Notes: a model not told the origin generated them from the sequence alone. Shown: positions 6,328 through 14,440, counted from the stretch's first letter. The stretch is DNA of 16,666 bases from Propionibacteriaceae bacterium (GCA_027346035.1 DAIESZ010000202.1:1-16666), one strand, 5' to 3'. Translations and numbers: made by a program.

Positions 6328-8439
6328 ATGCGCGCCAGCGCTGACACGCCACGATCCGGAATCCGAATTCCCGGCTTTGCCCAATTGCAGCGGCTCGGAA
6401 AGAGCCTGATGCTCCCCATCGCACTGTTGCCGGCAGCCGGAATCCTGCTACGGCTGGGACAGCCCGATCTGCTCGGAAAGATCACGGCGCCCGTCATCGG
6501 GCCGTTCTTCCAGGCCATGAGCGCCGCGGGCGGAGCGATCTTCGCCAATCTCCCGTTGCTGTTCGCGATCGGCGTGGCCATCGGATTCGCCCGCAAGGCC
6601 GATGGGTCGACGGCCCTGTCGGCCGCGGCCGGCTACCTCGTCATGACGTCGGTGTTCGCGACGATGTCGCCCGTGGTGCTCGCCGGGAGGCTCGACCAAT
6701 CGGGCGCGCAGGCCACCATCAACTACAGCGTGTTCGCGGGCATCCTCGTGGGCCTGGTCACCGCCTGGCTGTTCGACCGCTATCACACCATCACACTGCC
6801 GCCCTACCTCGGCTTCTTCGGCGGACGCCGCTTCGTCCCGATCGCCGTCTCGCTCGCGTGCCTCGTCCTCGGCTTCGGGCTGAGCTACTTCTATCCGATC
6901 TTCAACATGGGGCTGACCAGCGTAGGAACCTTCATCGCCGGTTCGGGGATCCTCGGGGCGTTCCTCTACGGGTTCGCCAACCGGATGCTCATCCCGCTCG
7001 GGCTGCACCACATCCTCAACACCTACATCTGGTTCATCTACGGGTCCTACCACGGCCCACACGGCGTGGTGACCGGCGAACTGACGCGCTTCGCGGCCGG
7101 TGACCCCAGCGCGGGACTCCTGACGTCGGGCTTCTACCCGATCATCATGTTCGGCCTCCCGGGTGCGGCGCTGGCGATGATCCACGTCGCGAAGCCTGCG
7201 CAGAAGAAGGCTGCCGTCGGCATCCTCTCGGCTGCGGCGCTCACGGCCTTCCTGACCGGAGTCACCGAACCGCTGGAATTCTCGTTCATGTTCGTGGCAT
7301 TCCCGCTCTACGTGATCCACGCGTTTCTCACCGGCGTCTCCCTGGCGATCGCCTACGCGCTCGACATCCATCTCGGATTCTCGTTCTCGTCGGGATTGAT
7401 CGACCTCATTCTGTACGGCACCGCGCCGGCTGCCAAGAACATTCCGCTGCTGATCGTCATGGGCATCGTGTTCTTCTTCCTCTATTACGCCATGTTCCGA
7501 TTCGCGATCGTGAAGTGGAACATGCGCACCCCGGGACGCGAACCCGATGACGAATTCGTCGCCGAGGAGTCGGCGAACCTCACCGACAGCCCGGCGCAGG
7601 TGGCCGGCGTCCCGGAGGCGACGCCCGATCGCACCGAACAGCTGATCTCGGCGTTCGGTGGGCGCACCAACCTCATCGCGGTCGATGCCTGCATCACCCG
7701 CCTGCGGATCGAGGTCGGCGACCGTGACCTCGTCGACAGGAGGCGGCTCAAGCAGCTGGGGGCAGCCGGCGTGATCGAGGTCGGGAACAACGTGCAGGCG
7801 ATCTTCGGCACCCAGGCCGACAGCCTCAAGAGCGACATCAACGCCGCCCTGGCCGGGCCCTCACCTGCCGTCATGCCCCCGAGCACCTCGCCTGCCGGGA
7901 CGCCGGCGACCACCGGCGAGCGGCCCCTCGCCGCCGCGGTCGCCGTGCTGGATCCCCCCGATGGGTCCGGCTCAGGTGGCCACGGGACGACGACGGTCCT
8001 CGCGCCGGTGAGCGGCGTCGCGGTACCCCTCGCCGAGGTTCCCGACGTGACCTTCGCCACCGGCCTGGTCGGGTACGGCGCCGCGATCGACCCCGCGCGT
8101 GAGGTCGTCGAGGTCGTAGCCCCGGTCGGCGGCCGGATCCTGCAGCTGTGGCCGCACGCGTTCGTGGTCCAGACCCCCGACAAGGTGGGCGTGCTGGTCC
8201 ACCTGGGCATCGACACCGTGAAACTGCGCGGCGAGGGATTCACGACCCACGCCCAGAAGGGCGACGTGGTGCTGCAGGGCCAACCGGTCATCACCTACGA
8301 CGTGGACGCCGTGGAGCGGCGGGGTCGCAACCCGATCGTCGTCGTGGTGGTGATGGACAAGACATCCGGGACCATCGCCGACATCCCCGGTGCCCATCGG
8401 CCCGTCGAGGCCCTCGACCCGTTCCTCACCGTCTCCTGA
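6328..8439 (+). CDS. nagE: PTS sugar permease EIICBA, N-acetylglucosamine (NagE)-type
   Basis: This 703-residue membrane protein carries all three sugar-specific PTS domains and would import and phosphorylate a sugar using phosphate from PEP via EI and HPr. The EIIC domain spans about 15-400, with FAQLQRLGKSLMLPIALLPAAG-type entry, GGRRFVPIA (165-173), IPLGLHHILNT (222-232), GLPGAALAM (276-284) and the conserved TEPLEF (313-318). These resemble the GlcNAc permease NagE more than the glucose permease PtsG. The EIIB domain follows at about 435-505, with phospho-cysteine C454 in DACITRLR. A Pro/Ala/Ser-rich linker (510-550) leads to EIIA at 555-690, with H610 and the phosphorylatable H625 in VHLGIDTVKL. 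All phosphotransfer residues are present. The ATG at 6328 is chosen for its AGGAGG 4 bases upstream; a TTG at 6229 would add 33 residues unlike the family. It stands alone between two hairpins, so it is probably monocistronic. Glucose remains a possible substrate. Confidence 0.92.
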   Translation: MRASADTPRSGIRIPGFAQLQRLGKSLMLPIALLPAAGILLRLGQPDLLGKITAPVIGPFFQAMSAAGGAIFANLPLLFAIGVAIGFARKADGSTALSAAAGYLVMTSVFATMSPVVLAGRLDQSGAQATINYSVFAGILVGLVTAWLFDRYHTITLPPYLGFFGGRRFVPIAVSLACLVLGFGLSYFYPIFNMGLTSVGTFIAGSGILGAFLYGFANRMLIPLGLHHILNTYIWFIYGSYHGPHGVVTGELTRFAAGDPSAGLLTSGFYPIIMFGLPGAALAMIHVAKPAQKKAAVGILSAAALTAFLTGVTEPLEFSFMFVAFPLYVIHAFLTGVSLAIAYALDIHLGFSFSSGLIDLILYGTAPAAKNIPLLIVMGIVFFFLYYAMFRFAIVKWNMRTPGREPDDEFVAEESANLTDSPAQVAGVPEATPDRTEQLISAFGGRTNLIAVDACITRLRIEVGDRDLVDRRRLKQLGAAGVIEVGNNVQAIFGTQADSLKSDINAALAGPSPAVMPPSTSPAGTPATTGERPLAAAVAVLDPPDGSGSGGHGTTTVLAPVSGVAVPLAEVPDVTFATGLVGYGAAIDPAREVVEVVAPVGGRILQLWPHAFVVQTPDKVGVLVHLGIDTVKLRGEGFTTHAQKGDVVLQGQPVITYDVDAVERRGRNPIVVVVVMDKTSGTIADIPGAHRPVEALDPFLTVS

Positions 8440-8446
8440 GCTTGTC

Positions 8447-8494
8447 GACGACCGACGCGGGTGGGCCCTCGGGGGCTCACCCGCGTCGGTCGTC
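8447..8494. terminator. 22-bp hairpin terminator between the PTS gene and dipZ
   Basis: The arms 8447-8468 and 8473-8494 pair over 22 bp with a single G-U wobble and a TCGG loop, starting 7 bases after the PTS stop codon. The gene on the other side (dipZ) converges on it, so it may stop transcription from both strands. There is no U-tract. Confidence 0.8.
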
Positions 8495-8633
8495 CATCCA
8501 CAGGCACCTCGCTCACTCCGGGGACACCCCACCCTCGCCCGCGAAGTTGCACACGTCCTGACGCTCGACCGCCCACAGCTGCAGTCAGCGTCCGCAGCGG
8601 CAGACGTTCGCGGGCCGTGACCGCGGGATCCCC

Positions 8634-8654
8634 GAGCTCGCCGGGTGGGAGCTC
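8634..8654 (-). terminator. Weak hairpin just downstream of dipZ
   Basis: GAGCTC at 8634-8639 pairs with GAGCTC at 8649-8654 across a 9-base loop, about 11 bases after the dipZ stop. Six base pairs and no U-tract make this a weak candidate; the large hairpin at 8447-8494 is the likelier end point. Confidence 0.25.
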
Positions 8655-8665
8655 CGGCGTCCGTG

Positions 8666-10360
8666 TCACCCGAAGGTGAACGAGTAGAGCTGCAAGCCGG
8701 GCGAGGGGTTGACCTCCAGCGAACCGGTCGTCTCCGCCGGTGCGGTGAAGACCACGTAGGAGCGCGGGTTTCCGGAGATGTGCACCGTCTTGTCTCCGGC
8801 CGGGCCGTGCACGGTGAGAGTTCCGGTGCCGCCCACGACGACCTGCACCTGGTGGGCATGGAACTCGAGCCTCACTCCGGGGGTTTCCCCCGTGCGCGCG
8901 TCGGGAACGATCCTCTGCGAATCGAGTGTCCAGCCGCCCGTCAGTGCGAACGAATCGGAGGGCTGGGCCGCGGGGTAGGTGAAGGTTCCGCTGCCCGAAC
9001 GGTACGTCTGCGCGCCGGCGTAGTTCACCTGCTTGGACACTCCGAGGAAGGTCTCGGGTGTCGTGCTGCCCGGTGCGGGAGCGGTGCTCGCGCGCTCGAC
9101 CGGAGCCGGGAGCGCCACACCCGGGTGGGCCTGGTCGAGCAGCTGCCGCACGAGCGACTCGGTGGTCGCGTACCCGCCCTCGCCCTGCTGGATGTGGCGC
9201 ACCTCACCGTTCGCGTCGATGAGGTACTGGGCGGGCCAGAACCGGTTGCGGTAGGCGGTCCAGGTGGCGTACGCGTTGTCCATGGCGACCGGGTAGTCGA
9301 TTCCGTGCTCGGTGATGCCGGCCTGGACATTGGCCTTGACCCGCTCGAAGGCGTACTCCGGGGTGTGGACGCCGATGACCACGAGGCCGTCCGACCGGTA
9401 GGTGTCGTTGAGCTGAATGATGTGCGGAAGTGAGCGCTGACAGTTGATGCAGGAATAGGCCCAGAAGTCGATGAGCACGACCTTGCCGCGGAGTTGCTTG
9501 AGCGTCAACGGCCGCGAGTTCAGCCATGCGGTGACGTCCTGCAGCGCGGGCGCGGGACCGCAGTCCTGCAATCGGGTCGCTCCCTGAGTGCATCTGGAGA
9601 GGTCCTTGTTCTGCGCCGTCACCAGGCCGCCGAGGTTGAGTGGGCTCCCGCCCGTGGGGGTCAACCGGTCCTGGATCGCCGCGGTGTAGTCGGGGATCAA
9701 CCGCTGGACGGTCGCCGGAAGGTCGAAGGCGAGTCCCACCGCGAGGGCAACCATGAGCGCTCCCGCGGTGATGCGGATGCCGCGCTGGCGCCGGCGGAAG
9801 GCTGCGAGGCGTTCGGCGAGTCGACGGCCGGCCAGGGCGAACGCGAGGAGTGGCACCGACACGCCGAGCGCGAACGACAGGGTGAGGGCGATCGTCTCCG
9901 GGCCGATGCGTCCCGTCGCCCCGGACACCGTGATGGCGGCGAGCACCGGGCCCGCGCAGGGCACGAACACCGCCCCCAGCGCCAGGCCCATCGCGAACCC
10001 GCCCCGCTGCGCGTCGACACGACGGGTCGGGATCCGGGAGAAGGGCTTCTCGACGAGCTGCTCGATCCGCGGCACCATCAGTCCGAGCCCGACCAGGGCG
10101 AGGATGGCGATGCCGGCCCACCGGAAGAAATCCTGCGGGAGTCCGAGGACACCCAGGATCAGCGAGCCGACCAGGGCGAAGAGCCCGAAGCTCAACACCA
10201 GCCCGGCGATCACCTGATAGGGCCTCCATCGGGACGCCCGTCGCGCGCTGTCGAGGCCGCCGGAGAAGAAGATCACGGGCAGCACCGGCAGGATGCACGG
10301 AGAGATGCCGGTGATGAGACCGCCGAGGAAACCGATGATGATGTTCACGCCCATGCCCAT
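8666..10360 (-). CDS. dipZ: DipZ-type fused cytochrome-c-biogenesis (CcdA/DsbD-like) and thioredoxin-like membrane protein
   Basis: The protein has 564 residues counted from the ATG at 10360. DipZ-type proteins carry electrons across the cytoplasmic membrane to extracytoplasmic thiols. Residues 1-215 form a CcdA/DsbD-like membrane domain with about six hydrophobic segments and two conserved cysteines, C22 in SPCILPVLP and C135 in VPCAGP. A linker with C257 and C267 precedes a TlpA/thioredoxin-like domain (about 275-410), whose active site is C304-I-N-C307 within FWAYSCINC, followed by [10 protein letters not shown]. The last 140 residues are a beta-rich module rich in [16 protein letters not shown] strands, as in M. 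tuberculosis DipZ. The gene diverges from the fasciclin lipoprotein gene, which has a conserved cysteine pair and is a plausible redox partner. The start is uncertain: GTG 10369, ATG 10360 and ATG 10354 are all possible and none has a strong ribosome-binding site. Confidence 0.92.
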   Translation of the reverse strand: MGMGVNIIIGFLGGLITGISPCILPVLPVIFFSGGLDSARRASRWRPYQVIAGLVLSFGLFALVGSLILGVLGLPQDFFRWAGIAILALVGLGLMVPRIEQLVEKPFSRIPTRRVDAQRGGFAMGLALGAVFVPCAGPVLAAITVSGATGRIGPETIALTLSFALGVSVPLLAFALAGRRLAERLAAFRRRQRGIRITAGALMVALAVGLAFDLPATVQRLIPDYTAAIQDRLTPTGGSPLNLGGLVTAQNKDLSRCTQGATRLQDCGPAPALQDVTAWLNSRPLTLKQLRGKVVLIDFWAYSCINCQRSLPHIIQLNDTYRSDGLVVIGVHTPEYAFERVKANVQAGITEHGIDYPVAMDNAYATWTAYRNRFWPAQYLIDANGEVRHIQQGEGGYATTESLVRQLLDQAHPGVALPAPVERASTAPAPGSTTPETFLGVSKQVNYAGAQTYRSGSGTFTYPAAQPSDSFALTGGWTLDSQRIVPDARTGETPGVRLEFHAHQVQVVVGGTGTLTVHGPAGDKTVHISGNPRSYVVFTAPAETTGSLEVNPSPGLQLYSFTFG

Positions 10361-10409
10361 GATTCGCACCCGAGGCCGTCACGGATTGGATTCCCGGATT
10401 CCGGGCTGC

Positions 10410-10472
10410 CCATCTCAGCGCGCGGCGTCCCGGGGAATCGGCAGCCAATCCGCCGAGCGCATCACTCCGAAC
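10410..10472 (+). promoter_or_regulatory. Candidate SigK-type promoters in the dipZ / fasciclin divergent region
   Basis: Two overlapping candidates resemble the mycobacterial SigK promoter as I recall it (-35 CCATCC, -10 CCGAAT). They are CCATCT (10410-10415)-N17-GGGAAT (10433-10438) and CCAATC (10445-10450)-N16-CCGAAC (10467-10472). Both point toward the fasciclin gene at 10539. Each carries mismatches, and no equally good match faces dipZ, so this rests largely on the regulon known from mycobacteria. Confidence 0.35.
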
Positions 10473-10538
10473 CCTTCACGCAACCTGCCCGCCGGCTCCA
10501 CCAACCTTCCGGCGGTCCTCACGAACAGGAGTGAAGCC

Positions 10539-11222
10539 ATGTTGAACACCCAGCGCACCTACGCCACCATCGGACTCGCCGCCGTCACCGCCGTGGCACT
10601 GGCCGGATGCAGCGGCACCGCGGCCGGATCACCGGCACCCGCCGTGTCGTCGGCACCGGCCACCAGCGCCATGTCGTCCTCCCCGACCAGCAGCGCCATG
10701 TCGGCGACGCCGACGGTCAACCCGGCGGCCGACCTCGTCGGGCCGGGCTGTGCCGACTACGCCAAGGCCAACCCGAGCGGGCCCGGGTCGGTGCAGGGGA
10801 TGTCGGCGGACCCCGTCGCGGTCGCGGCGTCCAACAATCCGCTGCTGACCACCCTGGTGAAGGCCGTGTCGGGCAAGCTCAACCCCCACGTCAACCTCGT
10901 CAACACCCTCGACTCCAGCCAGTTCACGGTGTTCGCGCCCGTCGACAGCGCGTTCGCGAAGATCCCCGCCTCGACCATCAACGGCCTCAAGACCGACAGC
11001 GCGACGCTCACCAAGATCCTCACCTACCACGTGCTGCCGGGCCAGATCGAGCCCGCCTCCCTCGACGGCCAGCACACCACCGTCGAGGGCCAGAAGCTCA
11101 CGGTCAAGGGATCGGGCAACAACCTGACCGTCAATGGCGCCCACGTCATCTGCGGCGGCGTCCACACCGCCAACGCGACGGTGTACCTCATCGACTCGGT
11201 GCTCATGCCGCCGGCCCACTGA
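10539..11222 (+). CDS. Fasciclin (FAS1) domain lipoprotein of the MPT70/MPT83 family
   Basis: This 227-residue exported lipoprotein has a short basic N-terminus, a hydrophobic stretch (about 11-21) and the lipobox LAGC with C24 as the likely lipidated cysteine. A Ser/Ala/Pro-rich linker (25-60) spaces the domain from the membrane. Residues 64-226 closely match mycobacterial MPT70/MPT83: [17 protein letters not shown] (66-82), [11 protein letters not shown] (91-101), [15 protein letters not shown] (129-143), LTYHVLPGQ (161-169) and [22 protein letters not shown] (205-226). C71 and C205 are the conserved pair that forms a disulfide in that family. FAS1 domains mediate adhesion; the precise role here is unknown. 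The ATG at 10539 is chosen because AGGAG lies 7 bases upstream and the signal sequence begins there. Divergence from dipZ and the downstream sigK suggest SigK control and redox handling by DipZ. The lipobox makes it MPT83-like rather than secreted MPT70. Confidence 0.93.
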   Translation: MLNTQRTYATIGLAAVTAVALAGCSGTAAGSPAPAVSSAPATSAMSSSPTSSAMSATPTVNPAADLVGPGCADYAKANPSGPGSVQGMSADPVAVAASNNPLLTTLVKAVSGKLNPHVNLVNTLDSSQFTVFAPVDSAFAKIPASTINGLKTDSATLTKILTYHVLPGQIEPASLDGQHTTVEGQKLTVKGSGNNLTVNGAHVICGGVHTANATVYLIDSVLMPPAH

Positions 11223-11246
11223 TCCTCCCGACCCTCGACCCATCGT

Positions 11247-11278
11247 GGGACGCTCCCGGCCCCCACCGGGAGCGTCCC
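11247..11278 (+). terminator. 13-bp hairpin terminator after the fasciclin gene
   Basis: GGGACGCTCCCGG (11247-11259) and CCGGGAGCGTCCC (11266-11278) form a perfect 13-bp stem with a 6-base loop, 24 bases after the stop codon. It separates the fasciclin gene from sigK, which therefore probably has its own promoter or receives only read-through. Confidence 0.75.
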
Positions 11279-11327
11279 CGTCGATACGCAACCGGGCACA
11301 ATGACCAGACGTGAGACAGTTGCCTTC

Positions 11328-11900
11328 ATGCCGGACGATGACGCGAGCGCCGCGCCCGATGTCGACGAACTCATGCAGCGCGTGGCCCGGGGGGACCAGG
11401 AGGCCTTCGCCGGCCTCTACGACGCCCTCGCCCCACTCGTGCACGGCCTGGTCCTGCGCGTGGTGCGCGATCCCGCCCAGAGCGAAGAAGTCACCCAGGA
11501 GGTGTTCCTCGAGGTCTGGCGGCAGGCCAAACGCTTCGACGCGGATCGGGGCCATGCCCGTGCCTGGATCACCGTCACAGCGCACCGGCGGGCGGTCGAC
11601 CGGGTCAGGGCGGCCCAATCGTCCACCGATCGGGATCTGCGCGAGGGCATCCTGGAGTTCCAGGAAAGCTACGACGACGTCGAGCACCGCGTCCAGGTCG
11701 CTCTCGACAGCGAACGGGTGCACCGCGCGCTCGAATCCCTCACCGAGGCTCAGCGCCAGGCCATCCGCCTCGCGTACTACGGCGGATACACCTACCCAGA
11801 AGTCGCCCGGGCCCTCGGGCTCCCCCTGGGCACCGTCAAGACCAGAATCCGGGACGGCATGATTCGTCTGAGAGACGCGTTGGGAGTGAGCCATGGATGA
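11328..11900 (+). CDS. sigK: ECF sigma factor SigK
   Basis: This is a 190-residue extracytoplasmic-function sigma factor that would direct RNA polymerase to a small regulon and is held inactive by RskA. Region 2 covers about 25-93 (LYDALAPLVHGLVLRVVRD, EEVTQEVFLEVWRQA, HRRAVDRVR). Region 4 covers 132-185 (LESLTEAQRQAIRLAYYGGYTYPEVA, with the helix-turn-helix ending in GTVKTRIRD). The AYYGGYTYPEVA segment and overall alignment match mycobacterial SigK. No cysteine is present: A145 and A184 stand where the M. tuberculosis protein, as I recall it, has the C133-C183 redox pair. The start at 11328 gives the family's usual length; an ATG at 11301 would add nine residues, and neither has a strong ribosome-binding site. 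The stop overlaps the rskA start (ATGGATGA, 8 bases), indicating a coupled sigma/anti-sigma operon. Confidence 0.9.
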   Translation: MPDDDASAAPDVDELMQRVARGDQEAFAGLYDALAPLVHGLVLRVVRDPAQSEEVTQEVFLEVWRQAKRFDADRGHARAWITVTAHRRAVDRVRAAQSSTDRDLREGILEFQESYDDVEHRVQVALDSERVHRALESLTEAQRQAIRLAYYGGYTYPEVARALGLPLGTVKTRIRDGMIRLRDALGVSHG

Positions 11901-12765
11901 TCAGCTGCACCTGCTGACCGGCGCGTACGCGCTCAACGCGATCGACGACGACGAGCGGCACCGCTTCGAGCACGAGCTGCCCTTCGGGCATCCGACGGCC
12001 CAGGAGGCGCGCGAACTCAGCGAGGTCGCGGCGCTCCTCGCCGCCGAGACAACGCCCGTTGCGCCACCAGCAGCACTCAGGGACCGGCTGCTGGCGCAGA
12101 TCGCCACGGTCCCCCAAGTGGAGCCCCTGGTCGAACCGCACACCCCCCAGGCCATTCGCGAGGACTCCACCACCTCCGCCATGGCAGCCGCTCCTGCGGC
12201 GGTACCGCCACGCGGGCGGGTCGACGACCGGACCGAGGCACCGGTCAGCCGCCTCGATGCGCGGCGCCGTCGTCGGACGCCAACCGGCCCCAGGTGGCTC
12301 GCCCTGGTCGCCGCCGTCGCGCTCGTCGCGATCGGCGGCGCCGGGCTCGTCGCGTTCCAGGCCCAACAGCAGCGGGACGAGGCCCGCCGGCAGCTCGCGA
12401 CGTTGGAGGGGTCACCCGCGGCCGTCATGAACCGCATCCTCTCCGCGCCCGACGCCACCGTGCAGAAGGCCAGCGTGCCCGGCGGAGGCGACATCCTCCT
12501 GCTCCATTCGCCAGGGGCATCCCTCGGCGGCGTCATGACGATCGGGATGCCACAGGTGGGAGCGGGCAAGACCTACGAACTGTGGCTCATCGACGCGTCG
12601 GGGACCGCCACACCTGCCGGGCTCGTGCCGTCGGGCAACCGGACCACGTGGAACGAGCTTCCGGGAGGCGTGGGTGGGGCCGCGTATCTCGGTGTCACCA
12701 TCGAACCCGCCGGGGGAACGGCACAGCCGACGACCAAGCCGATCGTGCTGCAGGCCATCACCTGA
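11893..12765 (+). CDS. rskA: Anti-sigma-K factor RskA
   Basis: The product is a 290-residue single-pass membrane anti-sigma factor. The N-terminal cytoplasmic part (1-72, opening LHLLTGAYALNAIDDDERHRF) is the sigma-binding domain; it has no zinc-binding HxxxCxxC motif, as usual for RskA. A Pro/Ala/Arg-rich linker leads to one membrane segment at about 135-156, preceded by the basic stop RRRRR (124-128). The extracytoplasmic RskA domain (about 175-288) contains GKTYELWLID (225-234), TPAGLVPSG (240-248) and YLGVTIEPAGG (265-275). In the known pathway, signal-induced proteolysis, with Rip1 as the intramembrane protease in mycobacteria, releases SigK; what cleaves first is unclear. GGGAG lies 6 bases before the ATG and the start is embedded in the end of sigK, so the two are made in a fixed ratio. 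Confidence 0.92.
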   Translation: MDDQLHLLTGAYALNAIDDDERHRFEHELPFGHPTAQEARELSEVAALLAAETTPVAPPAALRDRLLAQIATVPQVEPLVEPHTPQAIREDSTTSAMAAAPAAVPPRGRVDDRTEAPVSRLDARRRRRTPTGPRWLALVAAVALVAIGGAGLVAFQAQQQRDEARRQLATLEGSPAAVMNRILSAPDATVQKASVPGGGDILLLHSPGASLGGVMTIGMPQVGAGKTYELWLIDASGTATPAGLVPSGNRTTWNELPGGVGGAAYLGVTIEPAGGTAQPTTKPIVLQAIT

Positions 12766-12906
12766 GTGAACAACCCTCACCGGGTCCCGCTCCCGACATG
12801 GGAGGCATCCCGGCACGCACCCGGACCTGTCACGGCCCGCCGGCCCCGACCCGGGCGGACGCGGGGCACTGGCAGCGTGGGTCCGCACCTGCCTGCGGCT
12901 ACCATC

Positions 12907-12925
12907 TCAGGGATCGCCTCAGGGA
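12907..12925. repeat. Two TCAGGGA direct repeats, 12 bp apart
   Basis: TCAGGGA occurs at 12907-12913 and 12919-12925. Short direct repeats about one helical turn apart are typical of OmpR-family response-regulator sites. They lie about 150 bases upstream of htrA. Confidence 0.35.
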
Positions 12926-12949
12926 CAGCTCCGGGTCGCGTTCGGCGGG

Positions 12950-12988
12950 TCACAGGCTCGTACTGCTGGGCTCACAGCCGACTCACAG
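12950..12988. promoter_or_regulatory. Phased TCACAG direct repeats upstream of htrA (response-regulator-type operator)
   Basis: TCACAG occurs at 12950-12955, 12972-12977 and 12983-12988, giving spacings of 22 and 11 bp. All copies therefore face the same side of the helix. A degenerate copy (TACTGC) sits at the missing 11-bp position, 12961. This matches how OmpR/PhoB-family regulators bind; MtrA, whose sites contain GTCAC-type repeats, is one candidate. Confidence 0.45.
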
Positions 12989-13075
12989 CTTGGGCCCGTT
13001 AGCTGAGTCATGCAGGGCGTCACGGACAGGCGCCATCAACCAGGACCGCACCCCAGCGGTCGAACGGAGGCCCAG

Positions 13076-14440
13076 ATGAGCAACGACTTCTTCTGGAGCG
13101 GCCAGCACGACGGCTCCAACCCGAACACGGACCCGATGAGCCACAGCACACAGACTCCCCAGAACCAGAATCCGTACCAGGCCGGCCCCTGGCAGCCCCA
13201 GCAGATGGGCCCCCACATGCCCACGCAACCGGGCTCGCCGATGCACACGCAGGCGGCCCCTCCGCGCAAGCACCGCGCCCGTGGCATCGCCACTCTCGCC
13301 GCGGTGGCGGTCCTGGCCGGGGGCATCGGCGGCGGCACCGGCTTCGCCCTCGAGCGATCCTTCAACAACAACCAGCCGACCGCCTCCGCATCCACCGTCA
13401 CCGGATCGGGCAGCACGGTCACCAAGGTCGTCCAGGGCAACGCGTCCAACCCCGACTGGAGTGTCACCGCGGCGGCGGTGTCGAAGTCGGTCGTCTCGAT
13501 CATCGTGCAGAACGGTCAGTCCGGTGACGAGGGCACGGGCGTGGTGCTCGACAACCAGGGACACATCGTCACCAACAACCACGTCGTGGCCGGGGCTGGA
13601 GCCGGCGCCACGGTCTCGGTACAGATCGGCAATGAGACCTACCCGGCCACCGTCGTCGGCACGGATCCCTCGACCGACCTGGCGGTGATCAAGGTCGCCA
13701 AGCTGCCGTCCGGCATGCAGCCGATCACCTTCGCCGACAGTTCGAGCGTCAAGGTGGGTGACCCCGTGATGGCGGTGGGCAACCCGCTCGGCCTGGCCGA
13801 CACCGTCACCACCGGCATCGTCAGCGCGCTGAACCGCCCGGTCGTCACCCAGCAGGTGTCGTCGGCGATCAGTGACGTCACCGGCGCGGGCAACGTCTAC
13901 ACGAGCGCGATCCAGACCAGCGCGCCGATCAACCCGGGCAACTCCGGAGGCGCGCTCGTCAACGCCAACGGCGAACTCGTCGGAATCAACTCCTCGATCG
14001 CCTCGCTGTCGACCGGTTCGAGCGGTCAGAGCGGCAGCATCGGCATCGGGTTCGCGATCCCGTCCAACCAGGTGAAGAACATCACCACCCAGCTCATCGC
14101 CACCGGTGTTGCTGAGCACGCCTACCTCGGCATCAGCACCACGGACGCCTCCGTGCAGCTGAGCGGCGGCACCATCAACGGCGCCAAGGTTGCCAGCGTT
14201 GTTCCCGGCACGGCCGCCGCGGCCGCCGGACTCAAGTCGGGTGATGTCATCGTCCAGATGAACGGCGTGACCGTCGACTCGTCGAACTCCCTCGTCGCTC
14301 AGGTGCGCGCCGCACAGGTCGGTGAGAAGGTCACCTTCCAGGTCGCCCGCAACGGGTCACTGACCACGGTGCAGGCCACCCTGGGCAAGGCGCCCGCCGC
14401 ACAGGGCCAGAACTCGGGGAGCCAGACCCCGGGCCGCTGA
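13076..14440 (+). CDS. htrA: HtrA/DegP-like membrane-anchored serine protease with PDZ domain
   Basis: This 454-residue envelope quality-control protease would cleave misfolded extracytoplasmic proteins. The N-terminal 65 residues are a Pro/Gln/Met-rich cytoplasmic tail, followed by basic KHRAR (65-69) and one membrane segment at about 70-92. The trypsin-like domain spans about 125-335, with catalytic triad H169 (TNNHVVAG), D201 (STDLAVIK) and S290 (NPGNSGGAL); FAIPSNQV (326-333) closes it. One PDZ domain follows at about 345-438, with YLGI (350-353) and GLKSGDVIVQMNG (385-397). A short Gly/Ser/Gln tail ends the protein. The ATG at 13076 is chosen for GGAGG 5 bases upstream; an ATG at 13010 would add 22 residues without a ribosome-binding site. 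The upstream repeat arrays suggest control by a response regulator. It lies next to rskA, but a role in processing RskA is speculation. Confidence 0.93.
   Translation: MSNDFFWSGQHDGSNPNTDPMSHSTQTPQNQNPYQAGPWQPQQMGPHMPTQPGSPMHTQAAPPRKHRARGIATLAAVAVLAGGIGGGTGFALERSFNNNQPTASASTVTGSGSTVTKVVQGNASNPDWSVTAAAVSKSVVSIIVQNGQSGDEGTGVVLDNQGHIVTNNHVVAGAGAGATVSVQIGNETYPATVVGTDPSTDLAVIKVAKLPSGMQPITFADSSSVKVGDPVMAVGNPLGLADTVTTGIVSALNRPVVTQQVSSAISDVTGAGNVYTSAIQTSAPINPGNSGGALVNANGELVGINSSIASLSTGSSGQSGSIGIGFAIPSNQVKNITTQLIATGVAEHAYLGISTTDASVQLSGGTINGAKVASVVPGTAAAAAGLKSGDVIVQMNGVTVDSSNSLVAQVRAAQVGEKVTFQVARNGSLTTVQATLGKAPAAQGQNSGSQTPGR

Larger units (their letters stand above)
12766..13075. other. 310-bp intergenic region between rskA and htrA
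   Basis: No gene is supported here. The first 140 bases hold nothing I recognise and no strong terminator. The second half holds two TCAGGGA repeats (12907, 12919) and three TCACAG repeats (12950, 12972, 12983), followed by a GTTAGCT sequence near 12998-13004 that could contribute to a -10 region. It probably contains the regulated htrA promoter. Confidence 0.6.

Noticed and set aside
4856..6424. 522-codon minus-strand open frame opposite the glucosidase end and dehydrogenase
   Set aside because: It is a mirror of two conserved plus-strand genes, with no recognisable motif or ribosome-binding site of its own.
10629..11894. 421-codon minus-strand open frame opposite the fasciclin and sigK genes
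   Set aside because: It spans two recognised genes and a terminator and has low-complexity composition.
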